Assembly: GCA_023416695.1 (NCBI GenBank)
Contig: JAEZGY010000023.1
Coordinates: 15,767-79,766, forward strand
Length of the DNA: 64,000 nt
Reading direction: 5' to 3'
Origin: Bacillota bacterium
Lineage (GTDB): Bacteria > Bacillota > Clostridia > Lachnospirales > Lachnospiraceae
Shown here piece after piece: positions 16,809 through 26,402 of the stretch. Position 1 is the first letter of the stretch; each line of letters opens with the position of its first letter. Made by a program: the position numbers and the translations under genes. The notes under the pieces are model-generated. The model ran no database searches. It saw nothing but the letters and a program-made list of their open reading frames with translations, and was not told where the DNA came from.

Positions 16809-17708
16809 TTACTTATCTCCAATCCAGCCCATAAGCTGTTCATAGGCTTTCTTTGTCTCTTCTTCCGTTTTCATATTAAATAAAATGGTATCCTGATTTG
16901 TTACCACCTGTATAGCCATGTCATTATCTAGATTTAAGTAAACCTCACAAGTCCCTACACCAGACACACGAAAAGTCCCAAAGTTAAATTTTCCACCATT
17001 ATATCCATACTTCTTAGACATAGAAGGGTAACTCTCTAATAACGAAACTTCCTTAATCTCCTCTAGTGTAAAGGTTTCACCCATATTAGCAGCTTCAATA
17101 ATAACCTGATTTCCCTGTCTTTCTAGAGTTACTGTCGCCAAGTCAAATTTAAGCAGAAAACCTGCAATTCCAAGAACAAATACGGAGAAACCACAAATCA
17201 TTATGATAGTTGCCTTCTTGCCAAGGCTATACTCCATACCGTAGCCAATTCTTTTTGGCTGAAGCCCTTTCTTATCTGGATCTTTTTTGCCTGTTAACCA
17301 ATAGACATCTGAATCATCTTGCACACCAGCCTCTTTTTGGGCTAAGGTTAGATTCAAATGGTCATGGTTTTTCTTCCATTCATATATCTTCCAAGCATAC
17401 TTTTTTAATAGACAATTATGTGCAACCAAGAACACTAAAAACCAAGCAAAAAGATACAAGATGATAAGTGAGGTAAACTCTAGTAATAAAAGATAAATCG
17501 GGATTGTACAAAATCCCAAGACATAGAGTAGCCTACTCTTTCTTTTGTACTGTCTAAGAATCTCCATAATATCTGCATGATTCTGTTCCCATATAGGAAG
17601 GATAATACCAAGTGTATATGGGCCGTTATGAATGGCACCCACTCCAAACGTAAGTACAAGGGCTAACCACATAACAACCATGGCAAACCCAATAATATAT
17701 AATGCCAT
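16809..17708 (-). CDS. Membrane protein with DUF5808-like segment and PH-like domain
   Basis: The 299-residue protein has an N-terminal helix (about 2-25), a helical hairpin (about 58-98), and a segment matching the DUF5808 pattern (DDSDVYWLTGKKDP, then KRIGYGMEYSLGKKA, about 145-180). A fourth helix follows (about 175-192), and then a soluble PH-like beta domain. The function is unknown. It starts 24 bp after the histidine kinase stop (GGAGAG before ATG 17708) and may be an accessory to the ABC/two-component module. The DUF assignment is by eye. Confidence 0.6.
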   Translation of the reverse strand: MALYIIGFAMVVMWLALVLTFGVGAIHNGPYTLGIILPIWEQNHADIMEILRQYKRKSRLLYVLGFCTIPIYLLLLEFTSLIILYLFAWFLVFLVAHNCLLKKYAWKIYEWKKNHDHLNLTLAQKEAGVQDDSDVYWLTGKKDPDKKGLQPKRIGYGMEYSLGKKATIIMICGFSVFVLGIAGFLLKFDLATVTLERQGNQVIIEAANMGETFTLEEIKEVSLLESYPSMSKKYGYNGGKFNFGTFRVSGVGTCEVYLNLDNDMAIQVVTNQDTILFNMKTEEETKKAYEQLMGWIGDK

Positions 17709-17732
17709 CTTCTACCACTCTCCTTTTGCCCA

Positions 17733-18626
17733 TTATACCTCTTTTTTTGGAAAATAACAGATAAAGTTAATCCAGTTTTCACTAAGATGAGCTTCTACCT
17801 CACAGCCCATATTGGTGGCTAGTAGCTTTACTATAGATAGCCCAAGCCCTGTTGTCTTCCTTGAAGTATCCGCAACATAAAACCGATCAAAGATACGGGT
17901 CACATCAATTTGGCTATCACATTTCAGATCATTTTTTATCTGTAACGATACCCTATCTTCCTGCTTTAGCTCCACTTTGACACTGTGACTGGCGTGGGCC
18001 ACACAGTTACGAAGCAGGTTTTGTATGATACGAAGAGTCATGTTTTGATCTGCCTCTACCCAAATGTTACTTTCCTCTAGTTCTATTGTAAGACCACGTT
18101 GTTCAAATTCTGGAATAATAGAAGCTAGACATTCTGCTACCATATTGGATAAGGAGAAGGTAGTGATTTCTACAGTTGGCTTCATGTCCAATAGATAGGA
18201 ATACTCATAAAACTGATGAATGAGATATTCAAGCTCAGTAATACGGGCATTCATAATGGCAATGCGCTCTTTCTGCTTAGGAGCTACGGTTTCCTTCTCA
18301 AGTAACTGTAGATATCCTTTTATGGCAGTTAATGGCGTCCGAAGATCATGAGAGATGTTGGCGATTAACTGCTTAAAGTCATTTTCCTCATGAACGACCT
18401 TAAGACGGAGGGTTTCCTCCGCCTTAAGGCATTGATTGATAGAAATGGTAAGCTCATTTAGTCTCTTATCTAACAGTTCTATAGTGACAAGCTGAGAAGA
18501 TCCATTTTGCAATCGTTTCTTCAATATGCTGTTGATTCGCTGTACTTGTTTGCGTAAAAATAAAATATAGCATAAAAGCACAATACACAACAAGGTCAGT
18601 CCTACAATGACATAACTCAAGAACAT
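17733..18626 (-). CDS. Sensor histidine kinase
   Basis: A 297-residue kinase with a single N-terminal membrane helix (about 3-24) and almost no extracytoplasmic part. A linker coiled coil leads into HisKA with NISHDLRTPLT (phosphoacceptor His 93), then HATPase_c with the N box near 205 (NLLRNCVAHAS) and the G box TTGLGLSIVK. Kinases without a sensory ectodomain beside an ABC exporter usually read the transporter itself (BceS-like logic). It is encoded six bases after the ABC permease and acts with the response regulator three genes upstream. Confidence 0.9.
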   Translation of the reverse strand: MFLSYVIVGLTLLCIVLLCYILFLRKQVQRINSILKKRLQNGSSQLVTIELLDKRLNELTISINQCLKAEETLRLKVVHEENDFKQLIANISHDLRTPLTAIKGYLQLLEKETVAPKQKERIAIMNARITELEYLIHQFYEYSYLLDMKPTVEITTFSLSNMVAECLASIIPEFEQRGLTIELEESNIWVEADQNMTLRIIQNLLRNCVAHASHSVKVELKQEDRVSLQIKNDLKCDSQIDVTRIFDRFYVADTSRKTTGLGLSIVKLLATNMGCEVEAHLSENWINFICYFPKKEV

Positions 18627-18632
18627 TCACTC

Positions 18633-19415
18633 CTATTTAATCTCATCTTTTTTAAATAGCAAATTAGTTAAGGCTATCATAAGAATTAGAAAGCCCATGG
18701 AAATACAAAGAATCTTAAGTAGCTCTCCCTGTCCCATATCGAGAGTAAGCATTGGATAGGAAAATGGCGTATATTCCACTATAGTGTCTAATAGTGGAAC
18801 CTTGCTTAATAAATTTACAAAGAAATCACACAAGAATCCTAACACTACACCTACTACAGTAACTACTACGGACTTCTTTACTTTAAAAGCAAGTGGAATA
18901 CAAAAGCTTAACCTAGCTGTATAAAGCACAATGCTAATGAGTAATACCTCAATAGACTTAGCAATACCCGTTCCATCTATGGCTAACTTACTCGGATTCG
19001 CCATCATAGATAGATAGGTAGAATAGGATAAGGATGTCTGAAATTCCCCTCCACTGACAAAGCCCACAAAACCAACAATGGCATAAGGTAATGTAAGCAA
19101 GGCAATGATCACACAGTAGCCAATGGATTTGCTGATGACAATGTTTCTTCGTCCACAGGAAATCGCATCATGAATGTTCTTCGTGTCAAAGTCTCCACAG
19201 ATTGCTAGGCCTGCCATCAAAGCTCCCAATACTGAGATAATAAAGATGTCAGATAATCCGGATAGAGAGTCTGCAGTCATCTCCATTGTACCTTTGGCCA
19301 TTCCATTGGATAACACTCCAAGAAGTATGGCGCAACTGGTAGTGATCAATAAACATATTTTTAGTGCTAGTGATTTTCTATATTTATAAAACTCTCCATA
19401 AATTAGATTAATCAT
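18633..19415 (-). CDS. ABC transporter permease (lantibiotic/bacitracin-type)
   Basis: A 260-residue ABC-2-type membrane subunit with about six helices, including the N-terminal cytoplasmic start INLIYGEFYKYRKSLALK typical of BcrB/LanG permeases. It partners the ATPase encoded immediately upstream, with which it overlaps by 8 bp. Start: ATG 19415 with AGGAGG eight bases upstream; the GTG at 19424 lies in that ribosome binding site. Transporters of this kind remove bacitracin-like or lantibiotic peptides, which fits the adjacent two-component genes. Confidence 0.85.
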   Translation of the reverse strand: MINLIYGEFYKYRKSLALKICLLITTSCAILLGVLSNGMAKGTMEMTADSLSGLSDIFIISVLGALMAGLAICGDFDTKNIHDAISCGRRNIVISKSIGYCVIIALLTLPYAIVGFVGFVSGGEFQTSLSYSTYLSMMANPSKLAIDGTGIAKSIEVLLISIVLYTARLSFCIPLAFKVKKSVVVTVVGVVLGFLCDFFVNLLSKVPLLDTIVEYTPFSYPMLTLDMGQGELLKILCISMGFLILMIALTNLLFKKDEIK

Positions 19416-20331
19416 GAACGCCACCTCCTATGACAGAAAGAAAATAGTTCTCCAAGGTTTCTTCCTCTACCACAAATTTGGTAGGAAGAACTCCATGTTC
19501 CACAAAGGCTTCCATAACAGTCCTTCTGTCCTGAATGAAATCGTAGATTTGGATACTCTTATTCTCTAATACCTTATATTTGTTGGTATGAAGAATTTCT
19601 TCTAGTACCCAAACTGCTTTCTCTGTTTCCTCACACTCCACAATAAGGTGATGACTACAATGTTCCTCTAATTCTTCTAAGGTTAAGGTCTGCATAATCT
19701 TTCCTTGGTCAATGATAATGTAGTCGGTAGCGGTTTGAAATAGCTCCGGCAGGTTATGACTAGAAATCAGTATGCAGATATTTCTCTCCTTACAGATCTG
19801 TTTGATTAAATTTCTTATTTCAACGACACCGATAGGATCTAATCCATTGACAGGCTCATCTAGAATTAGAAGTTCTGGGTTAGCGATAAGGGCAATGGCG
19901 ATGCCAAGCCTCTGTTTCATACCAAGGGAATAATTCTTTACCTTCTTCTTCCCCGTATCCTTTAATCCTACTAGCTCCAGAAGTTCCTCATCCTGCTTAT
20001 TATCAGGAATCCCTCTCATAATCCGGTGAAGCTTCAGATTCTCTTTTGCTGTCATGGCACCGTTCATGCTTGGATATTCAATGAGGCAGCCAAGACGCTT
20101 TAATTCCTCCTGATACTGTTTTCCAGTAACTGAGCCAAACAAGGAGAGCTTTCCCTCTGTAGGAAAACTAAGTCCAGCTATGAGTCGCATTAAGGTTGTT
20201 TTACCAGCCCCATTTTTGCCAATGAGGCCATATATTCTCCCTGACTCTAAGGTAATGCTCACATTATCTAAGGCTTTAAAGCCACGATATTCTTTTGTGA
20301 CACCTTGAGTCTTTAGTACATATTGTTCCAT
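19408..20331 (-). CDS. ABC transporter ATP-binding protein (BcrA-like)
   Basis: The 307-residue ATPase has Walker A GKNGAGKTT (about 38-46), the signature YSLGMKQRLGIA, Walker B LLILDEPVNGLDP and the switch His in ISSHNLPEL. The C-terminal extension after residue 220 is typical of BcrA-type drug-export ATPases. Ribosome binding site GGAAGG precedes ATG 20331. The 97-bp gap to the response regulator contains a direct repeat (20376-20393) that could be its operator. Confidence 0.92.
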   Translation of the reverse strand: MEQYVLKTQGVTKEYRGFKALDNVSITLESGRIYGLIGKNGAGKTTLMRLIAGLSFPTEGKLSLFGSVTGKQYQEELKRLGCLIEYPSMNGAMTAKENLKLHRIMRGIPDNKQDEELLELVGLKDTGKKKVKNYSLGMKQRLGIAIALIANPELLILDEPVNGLDPIGVVEIRNLIKQICKERNICILISSHNLPELFQTATDYIIIDQGKIMQTLTLEELEEHCSHHLIVECEETEKAVWVLEEILHTNKYKVLENKSIQIYDFIQDRRTVMEAFVEHGVLPTKFVVEEETLENYFLSVIGGGVHD

Positions 20332-20375
20332 ACTACCCTTCCTTTCTCTTTCCTACCTTTATTCTAATAGGGAAT

Positions 20376-20393
20376 GGTTAAGAAAAGGTTAAG
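20376..20393 (-). promoter_or_regulatory. Candidate response-regulator direct repeat
   Basis: CTTAACC-TTTT-CTTAACC on the minus strand: two 7-bp half-sites with an 11-bp period, close to one helical turn. This is the usual OmpR/PhoB-type arrangement. A TAGAAT -10-like hexamer follows about ten bases downstream, ahead of the ABC ATPase. The neighbouring response regulator is the natural candidate ligand (inference). Confidence 0.5.
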
Positions 20394-20428
20394 TGTATTG
20401 AAAAAAAGGTAAAGAATCCAATAAACTT

Positions 20429-21103
20429 CTAGCTTTCCTTCATTCGATAGCCAAGCCCCCAGACCGTCTCTATATACTCTCGGTGAGGGGAGGCCTCCTT
20501 TAACTTACTTCTAAGATTGCTCATATGAGTCTTGATGGTATTATCATCTCCATAATAGGTTTCATTCCATATGGTTTCATATAGGTTTGCCTTAGTAAAG
20601 ACCTTCTTGGGACTTTTAAGAAGTAGCTCTAAGATGGCAACCTCCTTTGCTGTAAGCTCCAGCTCTGTTTCATTTACTATAGCTCGTTTTGCTTCTACAT
20701 TAAGGGAGAGCTCATGAAAATGCAGTATTTGCTCTTTCGTTTCCTGAGTCACATACCGTCTTAAATTAGACTCCACTCTTGCCACTACCTCATCTAAGTC
20801 AAAAGGTTTGGTGACATAGTCATCTGCCCCTAATTTTAGTAGATCCACCTTGGTTCCTACCATATCTTTTGCAGAAATCACAATGACTGGAATCTGAGAA
20901 AAGGTTCTAAGCTCCTTAAGTAGCTGGTCACCGCTACGATAAGGAAGCATAATATCTAAAAGCACTAGCTCATAGTCCTTTGTCTTAAGATAGTTCATGG
21001 CTGTCAGCCCATCATAAACAGACTCTGAAAGGTAGCCTGCCTGCTCCAGAGCCTCTTTTAACACATGATTTACATCTTTATTATCCTCTACGATTAGGAT
21101 CAA
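20429..21103 (-). CDS. OmpR-family response regulator
   Basis: The 224-residue regulator has a receiver domain (1-115: DN pair at 7-8, phosphoacceptor Asp 50 in LVLLDIMLP, Lys 99 in DDYVTKP) and a winged-helix DNA-binding domain (130-222: LTAKEVAILELLL and YIETVWGLGYRM). Start: TTG 21103 with AAGGAG upstream. It is paired with the histidine kinase three genes downstream. Gene order is regulator, ATPase, permease, kinase. It begins 19 bp after the EamA gene. Confidence 0.93.
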   Translation of the reverse strand: MILIVEDNKDVNHVLKEALEQAGYLSESVYDGLTAMNYLKTKDYELVLLDIMLPYRSGDQLLKELRTFSQIPVIVISAKDMVGTKVDLLKLGADDYVTKPFDLDEVVARVESNLRRYVTQETKEQILHFHELSLNVEAKRAIVNETELELTAKEVAILELLLKSPKKVFTKANLYETIWNETYYGDDNTIKTHMSNLRSKLKEASPHREYIETVWGLGYRMKES

Positions 21104-21122
21104 ACTTTCTCACTCCTTAGCT

Positions 21123-22001
21123 TTAGGAGGCAGTTTCACTAACAAAGGTTGCCCCTAAAATCATTACTGCTCCAATTATACCGGTAAGGCCTAACCCTTG
21201 CTGCAAAAATAAAGCAGATAGAAGAATCGCCACCACTGGATCGATGTAGCTAAAAATGGCCACGGTCTGGGCTTTTAACTCCTTCATAGAGCCAAAGTAC
21301 AAGGCGTACGCCATACCAGTATGTACAATACCTACGATAAGTAATAACACGAGGATTCTTGGTGACAAAATACTTAGGTCAATAGACTGAGTTAATAGGG
21401 TATAAGGTAATAAAACCACCACAGAAACCCCTAGCTGTACTATGGTTTTATCATAGGCTGAAATCTCCTTCAGCTTTTTATTCAGAAGCACTACGGTAGC
21501 ATAAAATAAGGCAGCTCCTAATCCAAATAGAATTCCTTTTAGCTCAGATAAATCCTGTACTCCCGTTTCTAGTATACCCGATACAAATACCATACCTCCT
21601 AAGGCTACTAGAGAACAAAAGATTTTCTTTACAGTCAATCTCTCCTTTAACATAAGGGGAGAAATAAGAACCACAAAAACAGGTGCTAGATAATAACAGA
21701 GAGTAGCCGTTGCTACCGTGGTATAGTGATAAGCCTCAAATAACAGAATCCAATTGATTCCTATGGCGATTCCAGATGGTATAAGAATCCATAGGTTTCT
21801 TTTGATCGCAGAAAGAGATATTCGCTTCTTCGTACTGACCACTACCAGTAATAAAAATACTACACCCACAATTCCTCTTACCAACGCTAGCATACTAGAA
21901 GGCAAGGGGATATAGTGCACAAAGATTCCTATGGTACCGAAGATTACCATAGAGGCCGTCATCTCTAGTTTTGCAATACTCGTCTTCTCTAGGTTTTTCA
22001 T
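21123..22001 (-). CDS. EamA/DMT family transporter
   Basis: A 292-residue protein with about ten helices in two EamA repeats (each about 130 residues, with the conserved LLFEAYHYTTVATATLCYYL and ALYFGSMKELKAQTVA segments near the fourth helix of each half). Family members export amino acids, nucleotides or drugs; the substrate is not readable. AGAGGA precedes ATG 22001. It may be co-transcribed with the response regulator that follows. Confidence 0.88.
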   Translation of the reverse strand: MKNLEKTSIAKLEMTASMVIFGTIGIFVHYIPLPSSMLALVRGIVGVVFLLLVVVSTKKRISLSAIKRNLWILIPSGIAIGINWILLFEAYHYTTVATATLCYYLAPVFVVLISPLMLKERLTVKKIFCSLVALGGMVFVSGILETGVQDLSELKGILFGLGAALFYATVVLLNKKLKEISAYDKTIVQLGVSVVVLLPYTLLTQSIDLSILSPRILVLLLIVGIVHTGMAYALYFGSMKELKAQTVAIFSYIDPVVAILLSALFLQQGLGLTGIIGAVMILGATFVSETAS

Positions 22002-22076
22002 TTGATGTTCCTCTCATATTTATTAATACTTGTATTTTAGCAAAAACAAAAGTCGAAATATACAGTTTTTACACAT

Positions 22077-22775
22077 TTAATGAAGATTTCGTTTTCTAAA
22101 CAATACAACAAAGAGAATAGCCATTATGATACAATTTCCTCCCAGCACCAAAATATTCTCAGAGGAAAGACTAAGATGCTCTATCTGGTTTATCATATTA
22201 CTCATCTGTCCCGTGTAAGTAAATCTAGCTACCTCCCGAATAGTACTGTTATAGGCAGACAACATTGGAAGAAAAGAAAGCAACATCATGATGGGTACAC
22301 TAAGAGAGGTTGCCATCATCTGATTTTTAGATACAAGTCCAATGATAGCCCCAACAACTATGGAAATAATAAGACCAACTATCAGGATGAGTAAAAAATA
22401 AAGTAAGGTACTCCCACTATATCCACTCATAAGAGCAAACACAGCAACGCCAAACATACAATACCCAGCCACTAAGCTTCCTACTCCAAATAAGTATTCC
22501 ATAGGCTTTACATTATGGGTTAATAATACTCTTAATGTATTCTTCTCCTTCTCTTCTGCAATAATGGAAGCCGTCACGGTAAGGGGTGCCATACCAAGAA
22601 ACATAATGGAAAAGAGATTCACGAAATAATTCTTTGGGATGCCATTCATGGATATGGAACTCTGCATGATAATTACCATAAAGGGCATTAATACAAATTG
22701 TATCATACATTGCTTATTCTTTAAGGTATCCTTTCCTTGTTTTGTAAGAACTGCCTTAATATTATTCATTTTCAT
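22077..22775 (-). CDS. ABC-2 type transporter permease
   Basis: A 232-residue membrane protein with six helices and the ABC-2 arrangement: a long cytoplasmic start, a helix at about 20-38, then GMAPLTVTASIIAEEKEKNTL (the conserved EEKE segment before helix 3). It pairs with the ATPase encoded just upstream. ATG 22775 abuts the ATPase stop codon, so translation is coupled; ATG 22769, two codons on, has better spacing from GGAG and is an alternative. An exporter of unknown substrate. Confidence 0.83.
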   Translation of the reverse strand: MKMNNIKAVLTKQGKDTLKNKQCMIQFVLMPFMVIIMQSSISMNGIPKNYFVNLFSIMFLGMAPLTVTASIIAEEKEKNTLRVLLTHNVKPMEYLFGVGSLVAGYCMFGVAVFALMSGYSGSTLLYFLLILIVGLIISIVVGAIIGLVSKNQMMATSLSVPIMMLLSFLPMLSAYNSTIREVARFTYTGQMSNMINQIEHLSLSSENILVLGGNCIIMAILFVVLFRKRNLH

Positions 22776-23624
22776 TTACTCCAACCCCCTTCCAGTTAAC
22801 TCCATAAACACAGTCTCCAAATTAGGTTCGGAGGAATGTATGGTCAGTAATAAACCTTTTTCTATATACTCCTTTACTATATTACCAGATGCAGGTACAT
22901 TAGGTATTTTAACTATTTCCCCAGTAGTAAGGGTTAGGTGTAGTTGCCTTTGATGATTATATTGGTTACATAGATCTATTGGAGAGCCATATTCCACAAG
23001 ATTGCCCTTATGTAACAAGCCCACAAAATGACAAAGCTTACTGGCCTCTTCCATATTATGAGTGGTCAAAAATACTGTGGCCCCCCTCTGTTGCTGTTCT
23101 CTAATTAAGTTATGTATTTGAGATGCAGTACCTGGGTCCAGCCCACTAGTAGGTTCATCTAAAAATAAGAGGTCTGGTTTTCCCATAATTGCTCTAGCAA
23201 ACAATAGTCTCTGTTTCATTCCCTTAGATAGCTTTAACACAGGCATATTGGAAGCATCTTTAAGCTCTACCTGCTCTAATACATCATTTACAATATCTCT
23301 GTCAAGACCGTATAACTTAGCAATTAGGTTAAGGTTATCATAACAGGTTAAGCGTTCATATAAACCAAGATTATCTAGCATAAGCCCCATTCTCCTATGG
23401 GTTTCATCTGTCAAAGCTAAGGTGTCCTCCTGTAGTAGCTGTGCTTTTCCAGAAGTCTGCTTTAACTGACCTGTAAGAATTTGAATAATTGTGGTTTTTC
23501 CGGCTCCTGATGGTCCTAATAAACCGAATATCTCACCAACTCCAATGTTAAATGATACTTGATTAAGTACCTGTTTTTCCCCATAAACATGGGTTACCTG
23601 AGACACACTTACCGCATGATCCAT
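22776..23624 (-). CDS. ABC transporter ATP-binding protein
   Basis: The 282-residue ATPase has Walker A GPSGAGKTT, signature LSKGMKQRLLFA, Walker B LLFLDEPTSGLDP and switch TTHNMEEA. It is followed without a gap by its ABC-2 permease. GGGAG precedes ATG 23624. The pair forms an independent two-gene exporter downstream of the MATE gene hairpin. Substrate unknown. Confidence 0.92.
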   Translation of the reverse strand: MDHAVSVSQVTHVYGEKQVLNQVSFNIGVGEIFGLLGPSGAGKTTIIQILTGQLKQTSGKAQLLQEDTLALTDETHRRMGLMLDNLGLYERLTCYDNLNLIAKLYGLDRDIVNDVLEQVELKDASNMPVLKLSKGMKQRLLFARAIMGKPDLLFLDEPTSGLDPGTASQIHNLIREQQQRGATVFLTTHNMEEASKLCHFVGLLHKGNLVEYGSPIDLCNQYNHQRQLHLTLTTGEIVKIPNVPASGNIVKEYIEKGLLLTIHSSEPNLETVFMELTGRGLE

Positions 23625-23686
23625 TTTACTCCCTCATTTCCCTTTTATATTTAATACCACTGTCTCATTTTTTGTATTAAACACAT

Positions 23687-23725
23687 AACATGCCCCTACC
23701 GATTATCTACCAGTAGGAGCATGTT
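23687..23725 (-). terminator. Hairpin downstream of the MATE gene
   Basis: AACATGCCCCTAC pairs with GTAGGAGCATGTT at 12 of 13 positions over a 13-nt loop, 27 bp after the MATE stop. It lacks a long U-run. It separates the MATE/HIT unit from the ABC pair. Confidence 0.55.
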
Positions 23726-23751
23726 GTCTCGCTATTAATACAGAATTTATA

Positions 23752-25116
23752 TTACTCCTTTGTCTCATGTGATACAAGTCCTTTTCTCTGCCATACCCCG
23801 GAAATATAGCGGATCACACAGACTAAGGAAGTAGTAATCCAAGTCGCTCCTGTAGTAATCCAAAGTCCCCAATAACCTAGGAATGGTATACTTGTAAAGA
23901 TTGGGGCATAAAGAATACGGCACGCCACCTCACAGAAACCATTGATTACAGCAAAGTTTGTATCCCCACAGCCATTTAACACAGCTCTTGGCACATAGAT
24001 CATTCCTAAGGCAAAATAACAAAGACTTGTAATCCGAAGGGCTTTATAGCTAATATCGATTACATCTTGTCTCTTTACAAAGATTCCGACAATTGACTCT
24101 CCAAAAAAATAAGCGATTGGAAGTAAACATATGCTAAATACTACAACAATTAAGGTGGCTTGACGAAACCCTTTTTTCACTCGATCTGGCCTACCTGCCC
24201 CCATATTCTGTCCGGAGAAGGTAGTTAAGGCTGCCCCAAGAGACCCATAAGGCTGTTGCACAATCATCTCAATCTTATTAATGATAGTAAAAGAAGCCAT
24301 AACAGTTTCTTTAAAGCTGTTAACATAGCTTTGTAATACCATACAGGATATGGCAATCATAGAGTTTTGTAGTGCTATTGGAACGCCAATCTTAAAAGAT
24401 CGCTTAATAATAGTCTTATTAGGCTTTAGTTCCTTCTTAGTTAATCTAAAGTAAGGAAACTTTTTATAAGCATAAATCAAACAGGCAATGGCAGAAACCA
24501 TTTGGGAAATCACAGTTGCAAAAGCAACTCCAAATACATCCCAATGAAAACAAAGCACAAATACTAGGTCTAGGACCACATTAATAATACTCGCCAAAAT
24601 TAAAAAATATAATGGTGTCTTAGAATCACCCAATGCCCGTAGTATTGAAGCTATTCCATTATAAAGAGTAATTCCAATAATACCAAAGCAGGTCACCTGC
24701 ATATATAGGATGGAATCTCCTATGACCTTCTCGGGTGTATTTAATAAGCGAAAGAGCGCTGGACTAAAGAAAAATACTAATACGGAAACCACCACTGCTG
24801 CCGCAATCAATACATAAAAGGAATTGGCTATGGTTACACGTACATTTTCCTCATCCTTTGCTCCAAAGAACTGGGCGACGATAACCCCTATTCCTATGGC
24901 AAGTCCTGAACTTAAAGAGAAAGCTAGAAAACCCATAGAAGCACAGTTTCCTACTGCTGCTAAAGCATCCTCCCCAACATAATTCCCTACTACGATAGAA
25001 TCCACCATATTATAAAACTGTTGAAATAGATTGCCTACTAATAGTGGTAACGCAAACTTTATAATATGCTTAATCGGGCTTCCCATAGTCATGTCTGTCA
25101 TATTATTTTGTCTCAT
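23752..25116 (-). CDS. MATE family efflux transporter
   Basis: A 454-residue protein with about twelve helices in two six-helix halves. The N terminus is PIKHIIKFALPLLVGNLFQQ, and each half contains the MATE helix-1/7 features (MVDSIVVGNYVGEDALAAVG; FKIGVPIALQNSMIA). It is a cation-coupled drug or metabolite exporter of the DinF/NorM superfamily. Its ATG overlaps the stop of the HIT gene (ATGA, 25113-25116), so translation is coupled. Confidence 0.92.
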   Translation of the reverse strand: MRQNNMTDMTMGSPIKHIIKFALPLLVGNLFQQFYNMVDSIVVGNYVGEDALAAVGNCASMGFLAFSLSSGLAIGIGVIVAQFFGAKDEENVRVTIANSFYVLIAAAVVVSVLVFFFSPALFRLLNTPEKVIGDSILYMQVTCFGIIGITLYNGIASILRALGDSKTPLYFLILASIINVVLDLVFVLCFHWDVFGVAFATVISQMVSAIACLIYAYKKFPYFRLTKKELKPNKTIIKRSFKIGVPIALQNSMIAISCMVLQSYVNSFKETVMASFTIINKIEMIVQQPYGSLGAALTTFSGQNMGAGRPDRVKKGFRQATLIVVVFSICLLPIAYFFGESIVGIFVKRQDVIDISYKALRITSLCYFALGMIYVPRAVLNGCGDTNFAVINGFCEVACRILYAPIFTSIPFLGYWGLWITTGATWITTSLVCVIRYISGVWQRKGLVSHETKE

Positions 25117-25517
25117 AGTAAATGCTCCATTCGTTTTGCAATATTTTGTGCAATTTCATTTGTATATGATGACTCCTTATCCGATGCTGTCCATCCAAAA
25201 CCATCGCTATTGTATCTAGGAAATATATGTAGATGATAATGACCAATATCATTAAACTCGCCACCATTTTGCATCATGCTATAGCCTTCTGGATGGTAGG
25301 TTTCCTTAATCGCCTTAATTAGTCTTCTGGATACCAACATTAGATGAGTAAGTAGCTCTTCTGGTATCTCATCTGCATCCAGATAATGTTCCTTAGGAAT
25401 TAGTAATACATGCCCCTCATTGATTGGATCAATGTCTAAGAAAGCCTTGACTTGGTCGTCCTCATAGACAGAATAGCATGGTAACTCTCCTTTTCCTATC
25501 TTGCAAAATAAACACAT
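25113..25517 (-). CDS. HIT family nucleotide hydrolase/transferase
   Basis: A 134-residue histidine-triad protein. The triad HYHLH (His 93, 95, 97) sits in GHYHLHIFPR. The N-terminal CLFC pair (Cys 2, Cys 5) may contribute to zinc binding as in other bacterial HIT proteins. These proteins hydrolyse nucleotide phosphoramidates or dinucleotide polyphosphates. GGGAG precedes ATG 25517. It is translationally coupled to the MATE exporter. Confidence 0.92.
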   Translation of the reverse strand: MCLFCKIGKGELPCYSVYEDDQVKAFLDIDPINEGHVLLIPKEHYLDADEIPEELLTHLMLVSRRLIKAIKETYHPEGYSMMQNGGEFNDIGHYHLHIFPRYNSDGFGWTASDKESSYTNEIAQNIAKRMEHLL

Positions 25518-25563
25518 AGTAACACTCCCTTATCTTGACGTATGGGGATAGTATAACACAATA

Positions 25564-26385
25564 TTACGTATTATGTCTCTCTAATAAAAATCTTGCCACT
25601 CCATCGTCGTCGTTACTACCAATTACCCCTGTTGCCACAGCCTTAAGCTCCTCTACTGCATTAGCAACAGCATAGGCCTCGTCAGAAGCAAGAAATAAAG
25701 GAATATCATTTATGGCATCCCCAAAGGAAATTACTTTATCACAATTCCATAGCTTTTTAAGCTTCCTCACACCTTCTGCTTTGCTTGCTTTCCTTGGCAT
25801 GATTTCAAACCAGTATTCTGGCCGATTAAGCTCCTGTTGAAAAATGCAGGTAAAACGATCATCCTTAGAAATGATATGATGTATAGGAGCTAGTTCTTCC
25901 TTCTCCCCTATACAGGTAAAATAAAATACATTTCCTTCATATAGGGAAGCCTCTTCTATCACAGAGCGAAACCTAGAATCTCCCTGTCTAAGACTTAGAT
26001 AATGACGAATCCCTTCATTTTCTCTAGCAGGCATCCAGGATACTTTCTCTATCTGATTGATAAAGCTATATACCAGGGGGTTGACCTGATGAGAGCCTAA
26101 CACCTGCCTTATATAAGTGATTTCATCCACCGTAAAGCTATTAGACGCTAAAATTGCCCCACTAAAGGCATCAAATATAATAGTTCCATTATAGGCAATG
26201 ACAGGAATCTTGGCAGATAGCCCTTTGGTCACTAAGGAGGCAGAGGATAGGGACCTTGCCGTTGCATAGGTAAATTGCATTCCTTGTTCTACTAAGGTAT
26301 TAATGACCTCTAGGCTATAGGGACTGATACAACTATTCGAATTCAGTAATGTACCATCCAAATCTGTCACGTAAAGTGTTCTCAT
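25564..26385 (-). CDS. Cof-type HAD-IIB hydrolase
   Basis: A 273-residue phosphatase of the Cof/HAD-IIB type. Motif I is DLDGTLLNSN (nucleophile Asp 8, acid Asp 10), motif II is ATARS, the late Lys is in KASKAEGVRKL, and motif IV is SFGDAINDIPLF. The IIB cap domain lies between residues 80 and 190. Such enzymes dephosphorylate sugar phosphates, flavin or pyridoxal phosphate. AAGGAG precedes ATG 26385. Confidence 0.9.
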   Translation of the reverse strand: MRTLYVTDLDGTLLNSNSCISPYSLEVINTLVEQGMQFTYATARSLSSASLVTKGLSAKIPVIAYNGTIIFDAFSGAILASNSFTVDEITYIRQVLGSHQVNPLVYSFINQIEKVSWMPARENEGIRHYLSLRQGDSRFRSVIEEASLYEGNVFYFTCIGEKEELAPIHHIISKDDRFTCIFQQELNRPEYWFEIMPRKASKAEGVRKLKKLWNCDKVISFGDAINDIPLFLASDEAYAVANAVEELKAVATGVIGSNDDDGVARFLLERHNT

Positions 26386-26402
26386 CGTATTCTCCTTGGG
26401 CT

